A DNA stretch of 64,000 bases from Sphingobium sp. V4 (GCF_029590555.1 NZ_CP081001.1:3134001-3198000); one strand, 5' to 3'. Shown: positions 18,206 through 27,598, numbered from the stretch's first letter. A program made the numbers and translations. The notes: a model not told the origin generated them from the sequence alone.

Positions 18206-18955
18206 GTGCCGCCTTACGCCCAATCTGTCAGCACATTCTGGAAGGATCGCCTCGCGCCGGGGCCACGCGCTGCCGCGCTTCCTCCGGTGCAACAGTTGCT
18301 GGGCAATTTGTCGGTGCCCTTCGACCTCGCGCGGACGAAAGCGCAGGCGGCGATGCTGGCCGACGGTATGCGCGGCGACGGGCGCAGCATCTTGCTCATA
18401 CCCGGCCTGCTGGCGTCGGAACAGCGCATGGGCTGGCTGCGCGATATCCTGGCCGCCGCCGGTTATGATGCCCATGACTGGGGGATGGGGCGCAATTTCG
18501 GTCCGAAACCCGACAGTCTCGACCGGATCGACCGCTGCGTCGACGCGATCCGCGAGAAGAGTGGCGGCCCGGTGACGCTCGTCGGCTGGAGCCTGGGCGG
18601 CCTCTATGCCCGCGAATATGCGAAGTTCGCTTGCGCCAAGGTCGGCGGCGTGGTCACGATGGGCACGCCCTTCTCCGGCGACCCGCGCGCCAACCATGCC
18701 TGGCGCCTCTATCAGCTCGTGTCGGGCTTCCCGGTCGACCGCCCGCCCTTTCCCTGCACCCGCGAGGAAAAGCCGCCAGTGCCGACCGTTGCGCTCTGGT
18801 CGCGACGCGACGGCGTGATCCTGCCGGAATGCGCCAGGGGGCGCGCTGGCGAGCGCGACCGCGCGATCGAGGTCGACTGCACCCATATGGGCTTCGCCGC
18901 CGCACCCGAAGGCATCGCCGCCGTCGGCAAGGCGCTGGAGGCGATCCGGTCCTGA
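18206..18955 (+). CDS. Alpha/beta hydrolase, esterase/lipase-like
   Basis: A protein of about 249 residues from the GTG at 18206, which has AGGGA about 9 nt upstream. The frame stays open to a TTG at 18140, so the start is uncertain. LLIPGLLASEQRMG is the oxyanion-hole strand and LVGWSLGGLYARE the nucleophile elbow with Ser in GWSLGG; the following VTMGTPFSGD is typical of lipase-like members. The acid is probably in LWSRRDGVI and the His in DCTHMGF. It is cytosolic with no signal peptide. The substrate is unknown. It converges on gltX with a 20-bp gap. Confidence 0.85.
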   Translation: MPPYAQSVSTFWKDRLAPGPRAAALPPVQQLLGNLSVPFDLARTKAQAAMLADGMRGDGRSILLIPGLLASEQRMGWLRDILAAAGYDAHDWGMGRNFGPKPDSLDRIDRCVDAIREKSGGPVTLVGWSLGGLYAREYAKFACAKVGGVVTMGTPFSGDPRANHAWRLYQLVSGFPVDRPPFPCTREEKPPVPTVALWSRRDGVILPECARGRAGERDRAIEVDCTHMGFAAAPEGIAAVGKALEAIRS

Positions 18956-18975
18956 ACGCGACCGCCGGTGGCGCC

Positions 18976-20304
18976 TTATCGGCCCAACCGCGCCAACGCT
19001 TCGTCCCGCCCGATCAGCGGCAATAACTGCGCCATGTCCGGCCCATGATCCAGCCCGGTGAGCGCCCGGCGGAGCGGCAGGAACAATGCCTTGCCCTTGC
19101 GCCCCGTCTCGTCTTTCAGCGCCCCGGTCAACGTGCGCCAGATTTCGGCGTCGAAGGGCGCGTCCGACAGGATGCGATGCGCGGCGGCGAGGAAATCGCG
19201 ATCCGCCGCGTCCGGTGACGGCGCGTCGAACGGCCCGGTGACGATGCGCCACCAGTCGGCTGCGCCCGCGACCGTCTCCAGATTGGGGCGGATCGCGGCC
19301 CAGGCGGCTTCATCGACGCCTGCGGGCAGCCGATCGGCGACGGCGTCGTAGGGCAGGAGATGGACGATCTTCTGGTTCAGGCTTGCCAGTTCGCCCTCGT
19401 CGAAGCGCGCGGGCGCGCGGCCGAAATGACCGAAGTCGAAACTGTCGATCAGTGGCTGCATGTCCGCAAACGGCTCGACGGGCATCGAACTACCCAGCCG
19501 CGCCAGCAGAGACGCGATCGCCATCGGCTCCAGCCCGATCTCGCGGAAATGGGCGACGCCCAGCGATCCCAGCCGCTTGGACAGCTTGCCTTCGCTGCCG
19601 GTCAGCAGCGCCTCATGCGCGAACTGCGGCAGCGACGCGCCTAGCGCGGCGAACATCTGGATCTGGGTTGCGGTGTTGGACACATGATCCTCGCCGCGCA
19701 GCACATGGGTGACGCCCATGTCGACATCGTCGATGACCGATGGGAGCATGTAGAGCCAGCTGCCGTCGGCGCGGCGGATGACGGGATCGGACAGCAATCT
19801 GGGATCGAAGCGCTGCTCGCCCCGGATCAGGTCGGTCCAGACGATCGGCCGGTCATGGTCCAGTTTGAAACGCCAGTGCGGCGTGCGGCCTTCTGCTTCA
19901 TGGGCCGCGATCTGGTCGGCGGTCAGCGACAGTGCGGCGCGGTCATAGACGGGCGGCAGCCCGCGGCCGAGCAGGATCTTGCGGCGCAGGTCCAGTTCCT
20001 GGCTCGTCTCATAGGCCGGATAGACATGGCCGGACGCCCTGAGCGCCTCGAACCGCGCCTCATAGAGGGCGAAGCGCTCGGACTGCTTCTCCTCGCCGTC
20101 CTGGTTGAGGCCGAGCCAGGCCAGGTCCGCCTTGATCGATTCGGCATATTCGGGGCGCGAACGCTCCAGGTCGGTATCGTCCAGACGCAGCAGGAAGCGG
20201 CCGCCGGACTTCCTCGCCCACAGCCAGTTGTGGAGCGCGGCGCGGATATTGCCGACATGGAGATGGCCGGTCGGAGAGGGGGCGAAGCGGGTGATGACGG
20301 TCAT
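18976..20304 (-). CDS. gltX: Glutamate--tRNA ligase
   Basis: A 442-residue class I aminoacyl-tRNA synthetase. The HIGH-type motif appears in SPTGHLHVGN and the KMSKS-type motif as GKLSKRLGS near residue 235. The form with KLSKR and this length is one of the two GltX types common in alphaproteobacteria, where one copy may charge tRNA-Gln for GatCAB. The start at 20304 was chosen because the frame upstream is repeat sequence. A palindromic repeat separates it from nadE, which lies upstream on the same strand. Confidence 0.95.
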   Translation of the reverse strand: MTVITRFAPSPTGHLHVGNIRAALHNWLWARKSGGRFLLRLDDTDLERSRPEYAESIKADLAWLGLNQDGEEKQSERFALYEARFEALRASGHVYPAYETSQELDLRRKILLGRGLPPVYDRAALSLTADQIAAHEAEGRTPHWRFKLDHDRPIVWTDLIRGEQRFDPRLLSDPVIRRADGSWLYMLPSVIDDVDMGVTHVLRGEDHVSNTATQIQMFAALGASLPQFAHEALLTGSEGKLSKRLGSLGVAHFREIGLEPMAIASLLARLGSSMPVEPFADMQPLIDSFDFGHFGRAPARFDEGELASLNQKIVHLLPYDAVADRLPAGVDEAAWAAIRPNLETVAGAADWWRIVTGPFDAPSPDAADRDFLAAAHRILSDAPFDAEIWRTLTGALKDETGRKGKALFLPLRRALTGLDHGPDMAQLLPLIGRDEALARLGR

Positions 20305-20317
20305 GAATATCCCTACG

Positions 20318-20395
20318 CCGTTCGCCCTGAGCCTGTCGAAGGGCTGCACTTTTTTTCAAGAAAGAACAGGGCTTCGACAGGCTCAGCCCGAACGG
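20318..20395. repeat. Palindromic repeat pair (REP/BIME-like) between nadE and gltX
   Basis: Two 27-nt units in inverted orientation, 20318-20344 and 20369-20395, are separated by 24 nt including a T7 run. Both share the core TGAGCCTGTCGAAG. They differ from each other at two pairs of positions (GCCC...GGGC in one, GGGC...GCCC when read in the same sense in the other), and both versions can fold as a hairpin within the unit. A third copy is at 28414-28440. The pair lies 14 nt upstream of gltX and 10 nt past the nadE stop. Confidence 0.85.
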
Positions 20396-20404
20396 TCTTC
20401 AAAC

Positions 20405-22066
20405 TCAGATGGTCCGAAAACCGTTGGTGATCGGATAGCGGCGGTCGCGGCCGAAATTGCGGATGCCCAGCTTCACGCCCGGCGGCGACTGGCGGCGCTT
20501 ATATTCGGCGATATAGAGCAGCCGCTCGATCCGCGCGACAGTCTCCTTCTCGAAGCCGCGCCCGACCAGTTCGTCGACCGACAATTCCTCCTCGACCAGG
20601 CCGTAGAGGATCGGATCCAGTATCTCATAGGGCGGCAGGCTGTCGTCGTCGCGCTGGTTGTCGCGCAATTCGGCGCTCGGCGGCTTGGTGATGACGCGCT
20701 CGGGCATCACCGGACCGGCCGGGCCATAGCCAAGCCCAAGCGACGGCACATTCTCGTTGCGCCAGCGGCACAGGTCGAAGACGGTCGTCTTGTAGGCGTC
20801 CTTCAGCACCGAATAGCCGCCCGCCATGTCGCCATAGATGGTGGCATAGCCGACCGACATCTCGCTCTTGTTGCCGGTGGTGAGCAGCATATGGCCATAT
20901 TTGTTGGACAGGGCCATCAGCGTCACGCCCCGGATGCGCGACTGGATATTCTCCTCGGTCAGGTCGCGCGCACGGCCCTCGAAGACGGAGGCGAGCATCG
21001 TGTCGAACGCCGCGACGGCGGGTTCGATCGGGATGCTGTCATACCGGACGCCGAGCAGGCGCGCGCACGCGACCGCATCGTCCAGGCTCTCCTGGCTCGT
21101 GAAGCGCGACGGCATCATCACGCACCACACGCGGTCGGCGCCCAGCGCATCGACCGCGACGGCGGCGGAGAGCGCCGAATCGATGCCCCCTGAAAGCCCC
21201 AGCACCACGCCCGGAAAGCGGTTGCGGTTCACATAGTCGCGCAGGCCCAGCACCATGGCGTTGTAGATGTCGGCCGGGCGGTCATCCAGTTCATGCTTTT
21301 CGCCGGGCAGGCAGACCCACTGGCCGTCCCACTTTTCCCAGCTGGTCAGCACCAGCGCCTCCTCCCAGTCGGGCAATTGCTGCGCCAGGCTGAAATCGGC
21401 GTTCATGACGAAGGAGGCGCCGTCGAACACCAGCTCGTCCTGACCGCCGACGCGGTTCAGATAGATGAGCGGCAGGCCGGTTTCGCGCACGCGCGTGCCC
21501 GCCACGGCGTTCAGCCGACGATCGTCCTTGTCCACTTCATAGGGGCTGCCATTGGGGCTGATCAATATTTCCGCGCCCTCGGCCCGAAGATGCGCGGTGA
21601 CGAAGGGAAACCAGATATCCTCGCAGATCGGCACGCCGATCTTCACGCCCCGGAAGTCGATCGGCGCGGGCAGGGGGCCGGGGGCGAACAGGCGCTTTTC
21701 GTCGAATGTCCCGTAATTGGGCAACTCGCGCTTCTGCCGGATTGCGGTGACGGCGCCATTTTCCAGCAGCGCGACGACATTGAACAGCACCCCTTGCGAG
21801 GCGACGACGGTGCCGACCAGCATCGCCGGGCCGCCATCGGCGGTCTCCTGCGCCAGCCGGTCCAGCTGGTAATTGGCCTGCGTGACCAGCGCGGGCTTAA
21901 GCACGAGATCCTCGGGCGGATAGCCGATCAGCTGGAGTTCGGGATAGACGATCAGGTCCGCGCCCCTGGCCCGGTCGCGCCATGCCAGCATGGCGTCGGC
22001 ATTGGCCTTCAGGTCGCCCACGGACTGGGTCATCTGCGCGAGCGCGATCACGAGTTTGTCGGTCAT
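20405..22066 (-). CDS. nadE: Glutamine-dependent NAD+ synthase
   Basis: A 553-residue two-domain enzyme making NAD from deamido-NAD with glutamine as the amide donor. The N-terminal nitrilase-type glutaminase has its triad in YPELQLIGY (Glu), RQKRELPNYG (Lys) and VPICEDIWF (Cys). The C-terminal synthetase has the PP-loop GLSGGIDSALSA near residue 295. Both domains are full length. It lies 119 bp from the divergent prs gene. Confidence 0.95.
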   Translation of the reverse strand: MTDKLVIALAQMTQSVGDLKANADAMLAWRDRARGADLIVYPELQLIGYPPEDLVLKPALVTQANYQLDRLAQETADGGPAMLVGTVVASQGVLFNVVALLENGAVTAIRQKRELPNYGTFDEKRLFAPGPLPAPIDFRGVKIGVPICEDIWFPFVTAHLRAEGAEILISPNGSPYEVDKDDRRLNAVAGTRVRETGLPLIYLNRVGGQDELVFDGASFVMNADFSLAQQLPDWEEALVLTSWEKWDGQWVCLPGEKHELDDRPADIYNAMVLGLRDYVNRNRFPGVVLGLSGGIDSALSAAVAVDALGADRVWCVMMPSRFTSQESLDDAVACARLLGVRYDSIPIEPAVAAFDTMLASVFEGRARDLTEENIQSRIRGVTLMALSNKYGHMLLTTGNKSEMSVGYATIYGDMAGGYSVLKDAYKTTVFDLCRWRNENVPSLGLGYGPAGPVMPERVITKPPSAELRDNQRDDDSLPPYEILDPILYGLVEEELSVDELVGRGFEKETVARIERLLYIAEYKRRQSPPGVKLGIRNFGRDRRYPITNGFRTI

Positions 22067-22185
22067 GTGCCGCGCCCTAGTCCATTTTTAAGGCTGGCGC
22101 AAAAGCGCCTTTCCACATCGGACCGGCGCCGCTAAAGGGGCCGCGTTTCGCGCATCGTCACCAATTCGTCACAGGGGTTTTCTTC

Positions 22186-23121
22186 ATGAAACTCATGACC
22201 GGCAATTCCAACAAGCCGCTTGCGGCCGCCATCGCCGACTATATCGAAATCCCCCTGACCGACGCCAGCGTCCGCCGCTTTGCGGACGAGGAAGTTTTCG
22301 TTGAAATTCATGAGAATGTCCGTGGCGAGGACGTGTTCGTGATCCAGTCGACGGCCTATCCGACCAACGACAATCTGATGGAATTGCTGATCATGATCGA
22401 TGCGCTCAAGCGCGCGTCGGCCAAGCGAATCACCGCCGTCGTCCCCTATTTCGGCTATGCCCGCCAGGACCGGAAGCCCGGCCCCCGCACCCCGATCAGC
22501 GCCAAGCTGGTCGCCAACCTCATCACCACCGCCGGGGCCGACCGTGTCCTCTCGGTCGATCTGCACGCCGGGCAGATCCAGGGCTTCTTCGACATTCCGA
22601 CCGACAATCTGTTCGGCGCGCCGGTGATGTCGGCCGACATCCAGGCCCGCTTCGGCGACAGGAACATCATGGTCGTGTCGCCTGACGTCGGCGGCGTGGT
22701 GCGCGCGCGCGCGCTGGCCAAGCGGCTCGACAACGCCCCGCTCGCCATCGTCGACAAGCGCCGCGAGCGCGCCGGCGAATCCGAAGTCATGAACATCATC
22801 GGCGACGTGAAGGGCCGCTTCTGCATCCTGATCGACGATATCGTCGATTCGGCCGGCACGCTCTGCAACGCCGCCGCCGCACTCAAGGCGGCTGGCGCCG
22901 AGGATGTCATTGCCTATGTCAGCCATGGCGTGCTGTCGGGCGGCGCGGTCGCCCGCGTCGAGGCGTCGGAGTTGCTGGAACTGGTCATCACCGACTCGAT
23001 CCAGGGCACCGACGCGGTGATCGGCGCCCAGCGCATCCGCCACCTGCCCATCGCCCCCCTGCTGGGCGAAGCGATCAAGCGCATCGCCGACGAAAGCTCG
23101 GTCTCCAGCCTGTTCGACTAG
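22186..23121 (+). CDS. prs: Ribose-phosphate pyrophosphokinase
   Basis: A 311-residue enzyme that makes PRPP from ribose 5-phosphate and ATP. Key blocks are [11 protein letters not shown], the flexible loop region [17 protein letters not shown], the metal-binding [12 protein letters not shown] and the PRPP-binding loop [12 protein letters not shown] near residue 225. Length and ends are normal for class I enzymes. PRPP feeds the purine, NAD and pyrimidine routes represented elsewhere in the window. It is followed by two hairpins, the second a strong intrinsic terminator. Confidence 0.97.
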   Translation: MKLMTGNSNKPLAAAIADYIEIPLTDASVRRFADEEVFVEIHENVRGEDVFVIQSTAYPTNDNLMELLIMIDALKRASAKRITAVVPYFGYARQDRKPGPRTPISAKLVANLITTAGADRVLSVDLHAGQIQGFFDIPTDNLFGAPVMSADIQARFGDRNIMVVSPDVGGVVRARALAKRLDNAPLAIVDKRRERAGESEVMNIIGDVKGRFCILIDDIVDSAGTLCNAAAALKAAGAEDVIAYVSHGVLSGGAVARVEASELLELVITDSIQGTDAVIGAQRIRHLPIAPLLGEAIKRIADESSVSSLFD

Positions 23122-23131
23122 AAGGACATAG

Positions 23132-23211
23132 GGCTGGCGGCGCCTGTCGGTCGCCAGCCTGTCAGATCGGGGAAGATCTTTCAGCCGTCGGACCGGTTCC
23201 GGCGGCTTTTT
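23132..23211 (+). terminator. Tandem hairpins ending prs
   Basis: The first hairpin has GGCTGGCG at 23132-23139 pairing with CGCCAGCC at 23152-23159. The second, at 23183-23207, has 10-nt arms with one G-U pair, a 5-nt loop (CCGGT) and a run of T's after the stem, a classic Rho-independent terminator. The second ends 10 nt from the stop of the minus-strand gene. Confidence 0.88.
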
Positions 23212-23220
23212 CGTTGTACC

Positions 23221-23463
23221 TCAATGCGTCGGGATCAGGATCAGGGGCAGCGCGAACACCAGCGCCAGCCCAGTGATGATCCGCTGGCCGCGCGACACGC
23301 CCAGCGGCCGATCGCGCCAGATCATCGGGCAGGCGAGCAGCGCGCAGAGGATCAGCATATTGGCGATCGTCGCCGATCCGCCGACGGGCAGATCCTGCCG
23401 CAGGGCGAGGCCCGCGAACAGGCAGATGAAGCTCAATATCCAGCCGACCAGCGCCATGACCAT
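23221..23463 (-). CDS. Small membrane protein, unknown function
   Basis: An 80-residue protein with three hydrophobic helices at about residues 3-22, 32-47 and 60-78, joined by short loops with few charges (RQDLPVGG and WRDRPLGVSRGQR). The positive-inside rule places the second loop in the cytoplasm. I do not recognise the family. It lies between the prs terminator and a VOC-family gene on the same strand, 42 nt downstream of the latter. Confidence 0.65.
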   Translation of the reverse strand: MVMALVGWILSFICLFAGLALRQDLPVGGSATIANMLILCALLACPMIWRDRPLGVSRGQRIITGLALVFALPLILIPTH

Positions 23464-23505
23464 CCCTTTCCGGCCCCAAGCTAGAAGGGCGGGGTTTCGG
23501 AAGGC

Positions 23506-23946
23506 TTAACTGATCGGCACCCAGGGATCATAGCTGCCGAAGCTCCAGACATTGCCCTCCGGGTCGAGCGCGGTATAGCCGCGCCCCGGATAGCCGTCAT
23601 TGTCGCTCGGCTCCTGCACCACCACCGCGCCTTCGTTGCGGGCATGGAGGCAATGGGCGTCGGGATCGGGCACGACGACATAGACGCACCCCGTCACCCC
23701 GCCCAGGTCGCGCGCCGTCGACCAGGTGAAGAGCGATTCGCCTTCCATGTCCTTGACGCTGCCCAGCATCACCATGCCCCGCCCCTGTTCTGGCCCCAGC
23801 ACCAGTTGCGCATGATGGATGATGCCGGGATCGTGATCGTCGGGATAGACGGCGTGGCGGGTGAAGCCGAAGGCGTCGCACAGAAAGTCGATGGCGGCGG
23901 GCGCATCGGCGTAGCGCAGGCAGGGAATCGCGGGCGAACCGGGCAT
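23506..23946 (-). CDS. VOC (glyoxalase/bleomycin-resistance) family protein
   Basis: A 146-residue protein with the two beta-alpha-beta-beta-beta units of the vicinal-oxygen-chelate fold: the first starts PCLRYADAPAAIDFLCDAFGF, the second has VYVVVPDPDAHCLHARNEGA and ends TALDPEGNVWSFGSYDPW. The pattern is that of PhnB/glyoxalase-like proteins of unknown substrate. It is divergent from the inositol-phosphatase gene across 87 bp. Confidence 0.85.
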   Translation of the reverse strand: MPGSPAIPCLRYADAPAAIDFLCDAFGFTRHAVYPDDHDPGIIHHAQLVLGPEQGRGMVMLGSVKDMEGESLFTWSTARDLGGVTGCVYVVVPDPDAHCLHARNEGAVVVQEPSDNDGYPGRGYTALDPEGNVWSFGSYDPWVPIS

Positions 23947-24002
23947 CTTTCCTCTCCCCCCGCATCCGGCTTGTCGGATTCGGGACGCGGCCAGTCTAGC
24001 GC

Positions 24003-24020
24003 AGCCCGTCCCGACGGGCT
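24003..24020. promoter_or_regulatory. 18-bp palindrome in the leader of the phosphatase gene
   Basis: AGCCCGTC at 24003-24010 and GACGGGCT at 24013-24020 are perfect 8-nt arms around CC. It ends 13 nt before the ATG at 24034 and sits in the gap between divergent genes. It could be an operator or a leader hairpin. Confidence 0.35.
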
Positions 24021-24033
24021 AGGCGAAGCAGCC

Positions 24034-24852
24034 ATGACGACCCGCGACGACCTGGCCCTTGCCAACCGCCTTGCCGATGCCGCCGCTGCGGCCATCCGCC
24101 CCTTTTTCCGCGCCCGCTATGATCTGGAGATCAAGGCGGACAAGTCGCCGGTGACGGAGGCCGATCGCGCTGCCGAAGCCGCGATCCGCGCGATCCTGGA
24201 ACAGGAACGCCCCGGCGACGGCATCATCGGCGAGGAATATGGATCGGTGCGCGAGGATGCCGAGCGGGTGTGGATTCTCGATCCGATCGACGGGACGCGC
24301 AGCTTCATCGCCGGGCGGCCGATCTTCGGCACGCTGATCGCGCTGACCCAGGGCGGCTGGCCGACGATCGGCATCATCGACCAGCCGATCGCGCGGGAAC
24401 GCTGGGCCGGGATGGCAGGCCAGCCGACGACCTTCAACGGCGCGCCGGTCCGCACCCGCGCGTGCAAGGGACTGGAGGGGGCAGGGATAGCCACCACCAG
24501 CCCCCACCTGTTCGCGGATGGCGACGTGCCGCACTATATGGCGCTGGTCGCCGCCGTGTCCGGCGGGTCGCCGCGCCAGGGGCCGGTCTATGGCGGCGAC
24601 TGCTATAATTATGGCCTGCTGGCGTCGGGCTTTCTCGACATCGTGATCGAATCGGGCCTCCAGAGCTATGACTTCGCCGCGCTGGTGCCGGTGGTCGAGG
24701 GCGCGGGCGGCCTGATGTGCGACTGGAATGGCGAGCCGCTGACGGCGGAGAGCGAGGGCCATGTGCTGGCGCTGGGCGATCCGGCGCGGCTGGAGGATGT
24801 GCTGGAGGCGATCCATCAGGGCGCGCCTGACCATGCCCATGACCATCATTGA
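24034..24852 (+). CDS. Inositol-monophosphatase-family phosphatase, histidinol-phosphatase-like
   Basis: A 272-residue Mg-dependent, lithium-sensitive-type phosphatase. Metal-binding motifs are GEEYG near residue 68, WILDPIDGTRSFI near 85, and SYDFAALVPVVEGAGG near 215. The wording of the second motif (DPIDGTRSFI) and the length fit the HisN type that dephosphorylates histidinol phosphate in actinobacteria and alphaproteobacteria; fructose-bisphosphatase or inositol phosphatase activity remains possible. The tail is His-rich (DHAHDHH), an unusual end that could bind metal. It converges on a VOC gene. Confidence 0.85.
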   Translation: MTTRDDLALANRLADAAAAAIRPFFRARYDLEIKADKSPVTEADRAAEAAIRAILEQERPGDGIIGEEYGSVREDAERVWILDPIDGTRSFIAGRPIFGTLIALTQGGWPTIGIIDQPIARERWAGMAGQPTTFNGAPVRTRACKGLEGAGIATTSPHLFADGDVPHYMALVAAVSGGSPRQGPVYGGDCYNYGLLASGFLDIVIESGLQSYDFAALVPVVEGAGGLMCDWNGEPLTAESEGHVLALGDPARLEDVLEAIHQGAPDHAHDHH

Positions 24853-24915
24853 TCGCCGCAAACGCCGTACCTGACGGCGGCCACATCCCACAGGATCGCG
24901 CCGCCGATTGCCGGG

Positions 24916-25329
24916 TCACGCCCTGATCGGGCCTCCGATCGACCAGACATGGCCGAACGGATCGATCAGCTGGCCGTAGCGCGCGCCCCAGAACTGATTG
25001 TCGAGCGGGAAGCGAACCTTCGCCCCGGCGTCCAGCGCCCGGCTCCACCAGGCATCGGCGTCGTCCACCTCCAGGTGCAGCGTCGTCCCCGCTGGCGGTG
25101 GCACCGGTTCGCCCGCCGTCATCTCGTGAAAATGATCGTTCAGCATCAGCGGCCCGTCATTGATGATGAGGTGGGCGTGCATGATCCGCACGCCATCCTC
25201 GGCCATGTGCCGGGTCTGCTCGGTCGCGCCGAAGGCGGCCTTGTAGAAATCGATCGCGTCGGCTGCCTTGCCGTCGCCGATGGTGAGATGGGCGGTGACG
25301 CCCGGCATGGCGAAGGGAGTCTCGCTCAT
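24916..25329 (-). CDS. VOC family protein, PhnB-like
   Basis: A 137-residue glyoxalase-fold protein that begins MSETPFAMPG with GGAGAGGG upstream. The block AIDFYKAAFGATEQTRHM and the later LMLNDHF and DPFGHVWSIG are typical of the PhnB/YdcJ-like branch. Function unknown; relatives include predicted dioxygenases and antibiotic-resistance-like proteins. It is the second VOC gene within 1.5 kb, but the two are too different to be a recent duplication. Confidence 0.87.
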   Translation of the reverse strand: MSETPFAMPGVTAHLTIGDGKAADAIDFYKAAFGATEQTRHMAEDGVRIMHAHLIINDGPLMLNDHFHEMTAGEPVPPPAGTTLHLEVDDADAWWSRALDAGAKVRFPLDNQFWGARYGQLIDPFGHVWSIGGPIRA

Positions 25330-25384
25330 GGCCCTCTCCTTTTTCGAGTCGGTGTCCGCGCAGGATAAACCCCCGCCATCACGA

Positions 25385-27526
25385 TCAGAAGATGCCCAGG
25401 AATTTCCGGTCCTGGCTCTTTTGCTCCTTCCGGCTACCCTTGCCCTTCTCGTCCTTGGCGGTGGTGCCCCGCCCGACATCGTCGCGCGGCTTGCCGCCTC
25501 TGGTCCGCTGCGCCTGGGCATCGGCGCCGGCCAGCACCGGGCCGCAGGCCGCAGCCTTGGCGTCGCCGACATCGGCGAAGGCCAGCACCGCCGCGAGCGG
25601 ACTGGCCGCCACGCCCAATGCCGCCGCCGCGCCGCCGCGCGCCAGCAGTTCGGGGCTGATCACGTCGATGCGGGGCCTGGCGAACCATCCGTTGACGCCG
25701 ACCGGCGACTGGCCGGAAAACAGGCTGATCTTCTTGCCGTCGGCGCGGAAGACGAGGTCGAGCCTCTCGTTCCGGAACGAAAATCCGCCGCGCCCCAGCA
25801 TCACATTCTTCTTCGTGTCGATCAGGATCGGGTCCGCCGCCGCCACGCCGTTGCGCACGGTGAAGGCGATGAGGCCGCAGTTGATCTCCACCGGCTGTTT
25901 CAGCTTCCCGGCGAACATCTTGGTGACGAAGGTGCCGACATCCAGTTCGGATAGCTGGACATTGCGCGCCCACATCGACCCGGCGGGCAGGATCACCGCG
26001 ATCCGCCCGTTCGCGCTGCCGAGCGACTCATGCAGCGTGTCGCCCAGCCCGGTCATCTGCACCCGTCCCTTGATGGTGCCGGTGGTGCCCGATTCCTCCA
26101 CCCCCCAGCGGGCGAGCAGCCTGCCCATGGGCGTCGGCGCCAGGCGGATGTCATAGCGGGTGCGTACCGGCGACCGGCGGGCGTCGATTTCGATGTCGGA
26201 CGCGACATGGCCGCCCGACATGTCGAAGGTCAGCGGCGACAGGGTCAGCAGGCTGCGGTCCAGCTTTACCGTCACCGCCGCGTTGGCGATGGGGACATTG
26301 GGGGCGCGGATGGTGCGGACGGCATAGCGGACATTGGCGTCGAAATTGCGGATCGCCTCCACCCGCAACGGCGCGTCGGGCAGGATGCGCGGCGCGCCGC
26401 CGACCGTCTCGATCGCGCCGTCCGCGCCCTGCGCTTCCAGCCGCTGCGGATCATAGCCGATGAAGGGGCCGACATCGACGATGTCGAGCGTCCGGGTGAC
26501 GAGGTCGGCGTCGATCAGCAGGCGGTTCTTCGGCAGCGACACGGTCATCCGCCCGGCCAGGTCGCTGTCGCCGAACCGGCCCTTCAGATGGGTGAAGCGC
26601 CATTCCTCCCCGGCCTTGGTCAGCGCGGAGGTGAAGCGATAGCGCCGCGTGTCGGGAATGGCGACGCCCAGGAAATCGAACAGCAGGCTCAGATTGGGAC
26701 CGGTCGTCACCAGCCGCAGGTCGCTCCCCTCCAGCTCGGTCGCGCCCGGCAGCGATCCGCTCACCTCCAGCACCGTCGCCCCCGCCACCGCGCGCAGGGC
26801 CAGGCTGTTGCGGCCGCCCGTCATCGTCTCGTTGGGCGACAGCAGCCCGCCCGTCAGGGTGAAGGGCCGGTCGCGCATCGTCCCGTCGCCCGCAAAGCGC
26901 AGGTCGCTGGCAAAGCGCGTATCCCGCGCCTTCGCCGTCTCGAACCGGATGTCGGTCGCCAGCTGCATCACCGGGTCGCGATAGCGCAGCGTCGTGCCCG
27001 CCAGCAGCGCGCGACGGATCAGCGGCAGGGTGATCGGCTCGCCCTTGCGATCGGGATCGCCCAGCGTCCATGTATTATGCTGCCGGTCGCGCGACCATTC
27101 CAGGTCGGCGGCGGCGTTGCGCAGTTCCAGCCAGGGCAGGCGATAGCGGTCGCCGAAGATCAGGCTGAGCGGCGCGATCCGCATGTCGATAAGGTCGGCG
27201 TGGAACAGATCCGGGCGGCTCGCCCAGGGCAGGTTGGCGATGCGCAGCCCTTCGGCCCGGAACTTGATGGCGATCGGCGCGAAATAAAGCTGGAAATCGC
27301 CGCCGACGCGCACCTGCCGCTCCAGCTGGCCGGTCATCACGCGTTCGAACGGCGCTTTCAGGAACCGCCCCTTGGTGATGAACAGGATCAGCCAGAGCGC
27401 GAGGATCAGGCCGATGATCCAGAGCAGGACACGCGCCGCCAGCGGCAGGCGGCGCCAGCGATCCCGCCCGCGTCGGGCGTGATCGCGCCAGCCGGGAGGG
27501 GGCGGGGAAGGGGCGGCGTCGGCCAT
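25385..27526 (-). CDS. AsmA family protein
   Basis: A 713-residue envelope protein. A basic Pro-rich start is followed by one membrane helix at about residues 31-50, then a long beta-rich periplasmic region. The first AsmA block carries the usual RVMTGQLERQVRVGG and FHADLIDMRIAPLSLIFGD; the C-terminal AsmA block has the ATTTIKG-like GTTGTIKGRVQMTG and the RNVQLSELDVG segment. AsmA-like proteins are thought to form bridges that carry phospholipid between membranes. The C-terminal 40 residues are Lys/Glu/Arg-rich and low in complexity. It is divergent from rpmI. Confidence 0.88.
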   Translation of the reverse strand: MADAAPSPPPPGWRDHARRGRDRWRRLPLAARVLLWIIGLILALWLILFITKGRFLKAPFERVMTGQLERQVRVGGDFQLYFAPIAIKFRAEGLRIANLPWASRPDLFHADLIDMRIAPLSLIFGDRYRLPWLELRNAAADLEWSRDRQHNTWTLGDPDRKGEPITLPLIRRALLAGTTLRYRDPVMQLATDIRFETAKARDTRFASDLRFAGDGTMRDRPFTLTGGLLSPNETMTGGRNSLALRAVAGATVLEVSGSLPGATELEGSDLRLVTTGPNLSLLFDFLGVAIPDTRRYRFTSALTKAGEEWRFTHLKGRFGDSDLAGRMTVSLPKNRLLIDADLVTRTLDIVDVGPFIGYDPQRLEAQGADGAIETVGGAPRILPDAPLRVEAIRNFDANVRYAVRTIRAPNVPIANAAVTVKLDRSLLTLSPLTFDMSGGHVASDIEIDARRSPVRTRYDIRLAPTPMGRLLARWGVEESGTTGTIKGRVQMTGLGDTLHESLGSANGRIAVILPAGSMWARNVQLSELDVGTFVTKMFAGKLKQPVEINCGLIAFTVRNGVAAADPILIDTKKNVMLGRGGFSFRNERLDLVFRADGKKISLFSGQSPVGVNGWFARPRIDVISPELLARGGAAAALGVAASPLAAVLAFADVGDAKAAACGPVLAGADAQAQRTRGGKPRDDVGRGTTAKDEKGKGSRKEQKSQDRKFLGIF

Positions 27527-27569
27527 GGCACGGCATCAACGCGGCCCTGTCATTTTGGCTCCGAATCGC

Positions 27570-27598
27570 TTGCTTTTGCGGGCTTGCCCGACTATGGG
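27570..27598 (+). promoter_or_regulatory. Predicted sigma-70-type promoter for rpmI-rplT
   Basis: TTGCTT at 27570-27575 and TATGGG at 27593-27598 are separated by exactly 17 nt. The spacer contains a small inverted repeat CGGGC-TT-GCCCG (27579-27590). A leader of about 80 nt would follow before rpmI. The match is by eye and moderate. Confidence 0.4.

Noticed and set aside
20304..20349. N-terminal extension of gltX (frame open to 20349)
   Set aside because: The added residues come from translation of the palindromic repeat; the family start is MTVITRFAPSPTG.
23506..25329. The two VOC genes as a recent tandem duplication
   Set aside because: They differ in length and in nearly all conserved blocks, and a phosphatase gene on the opposite strand lies between them.
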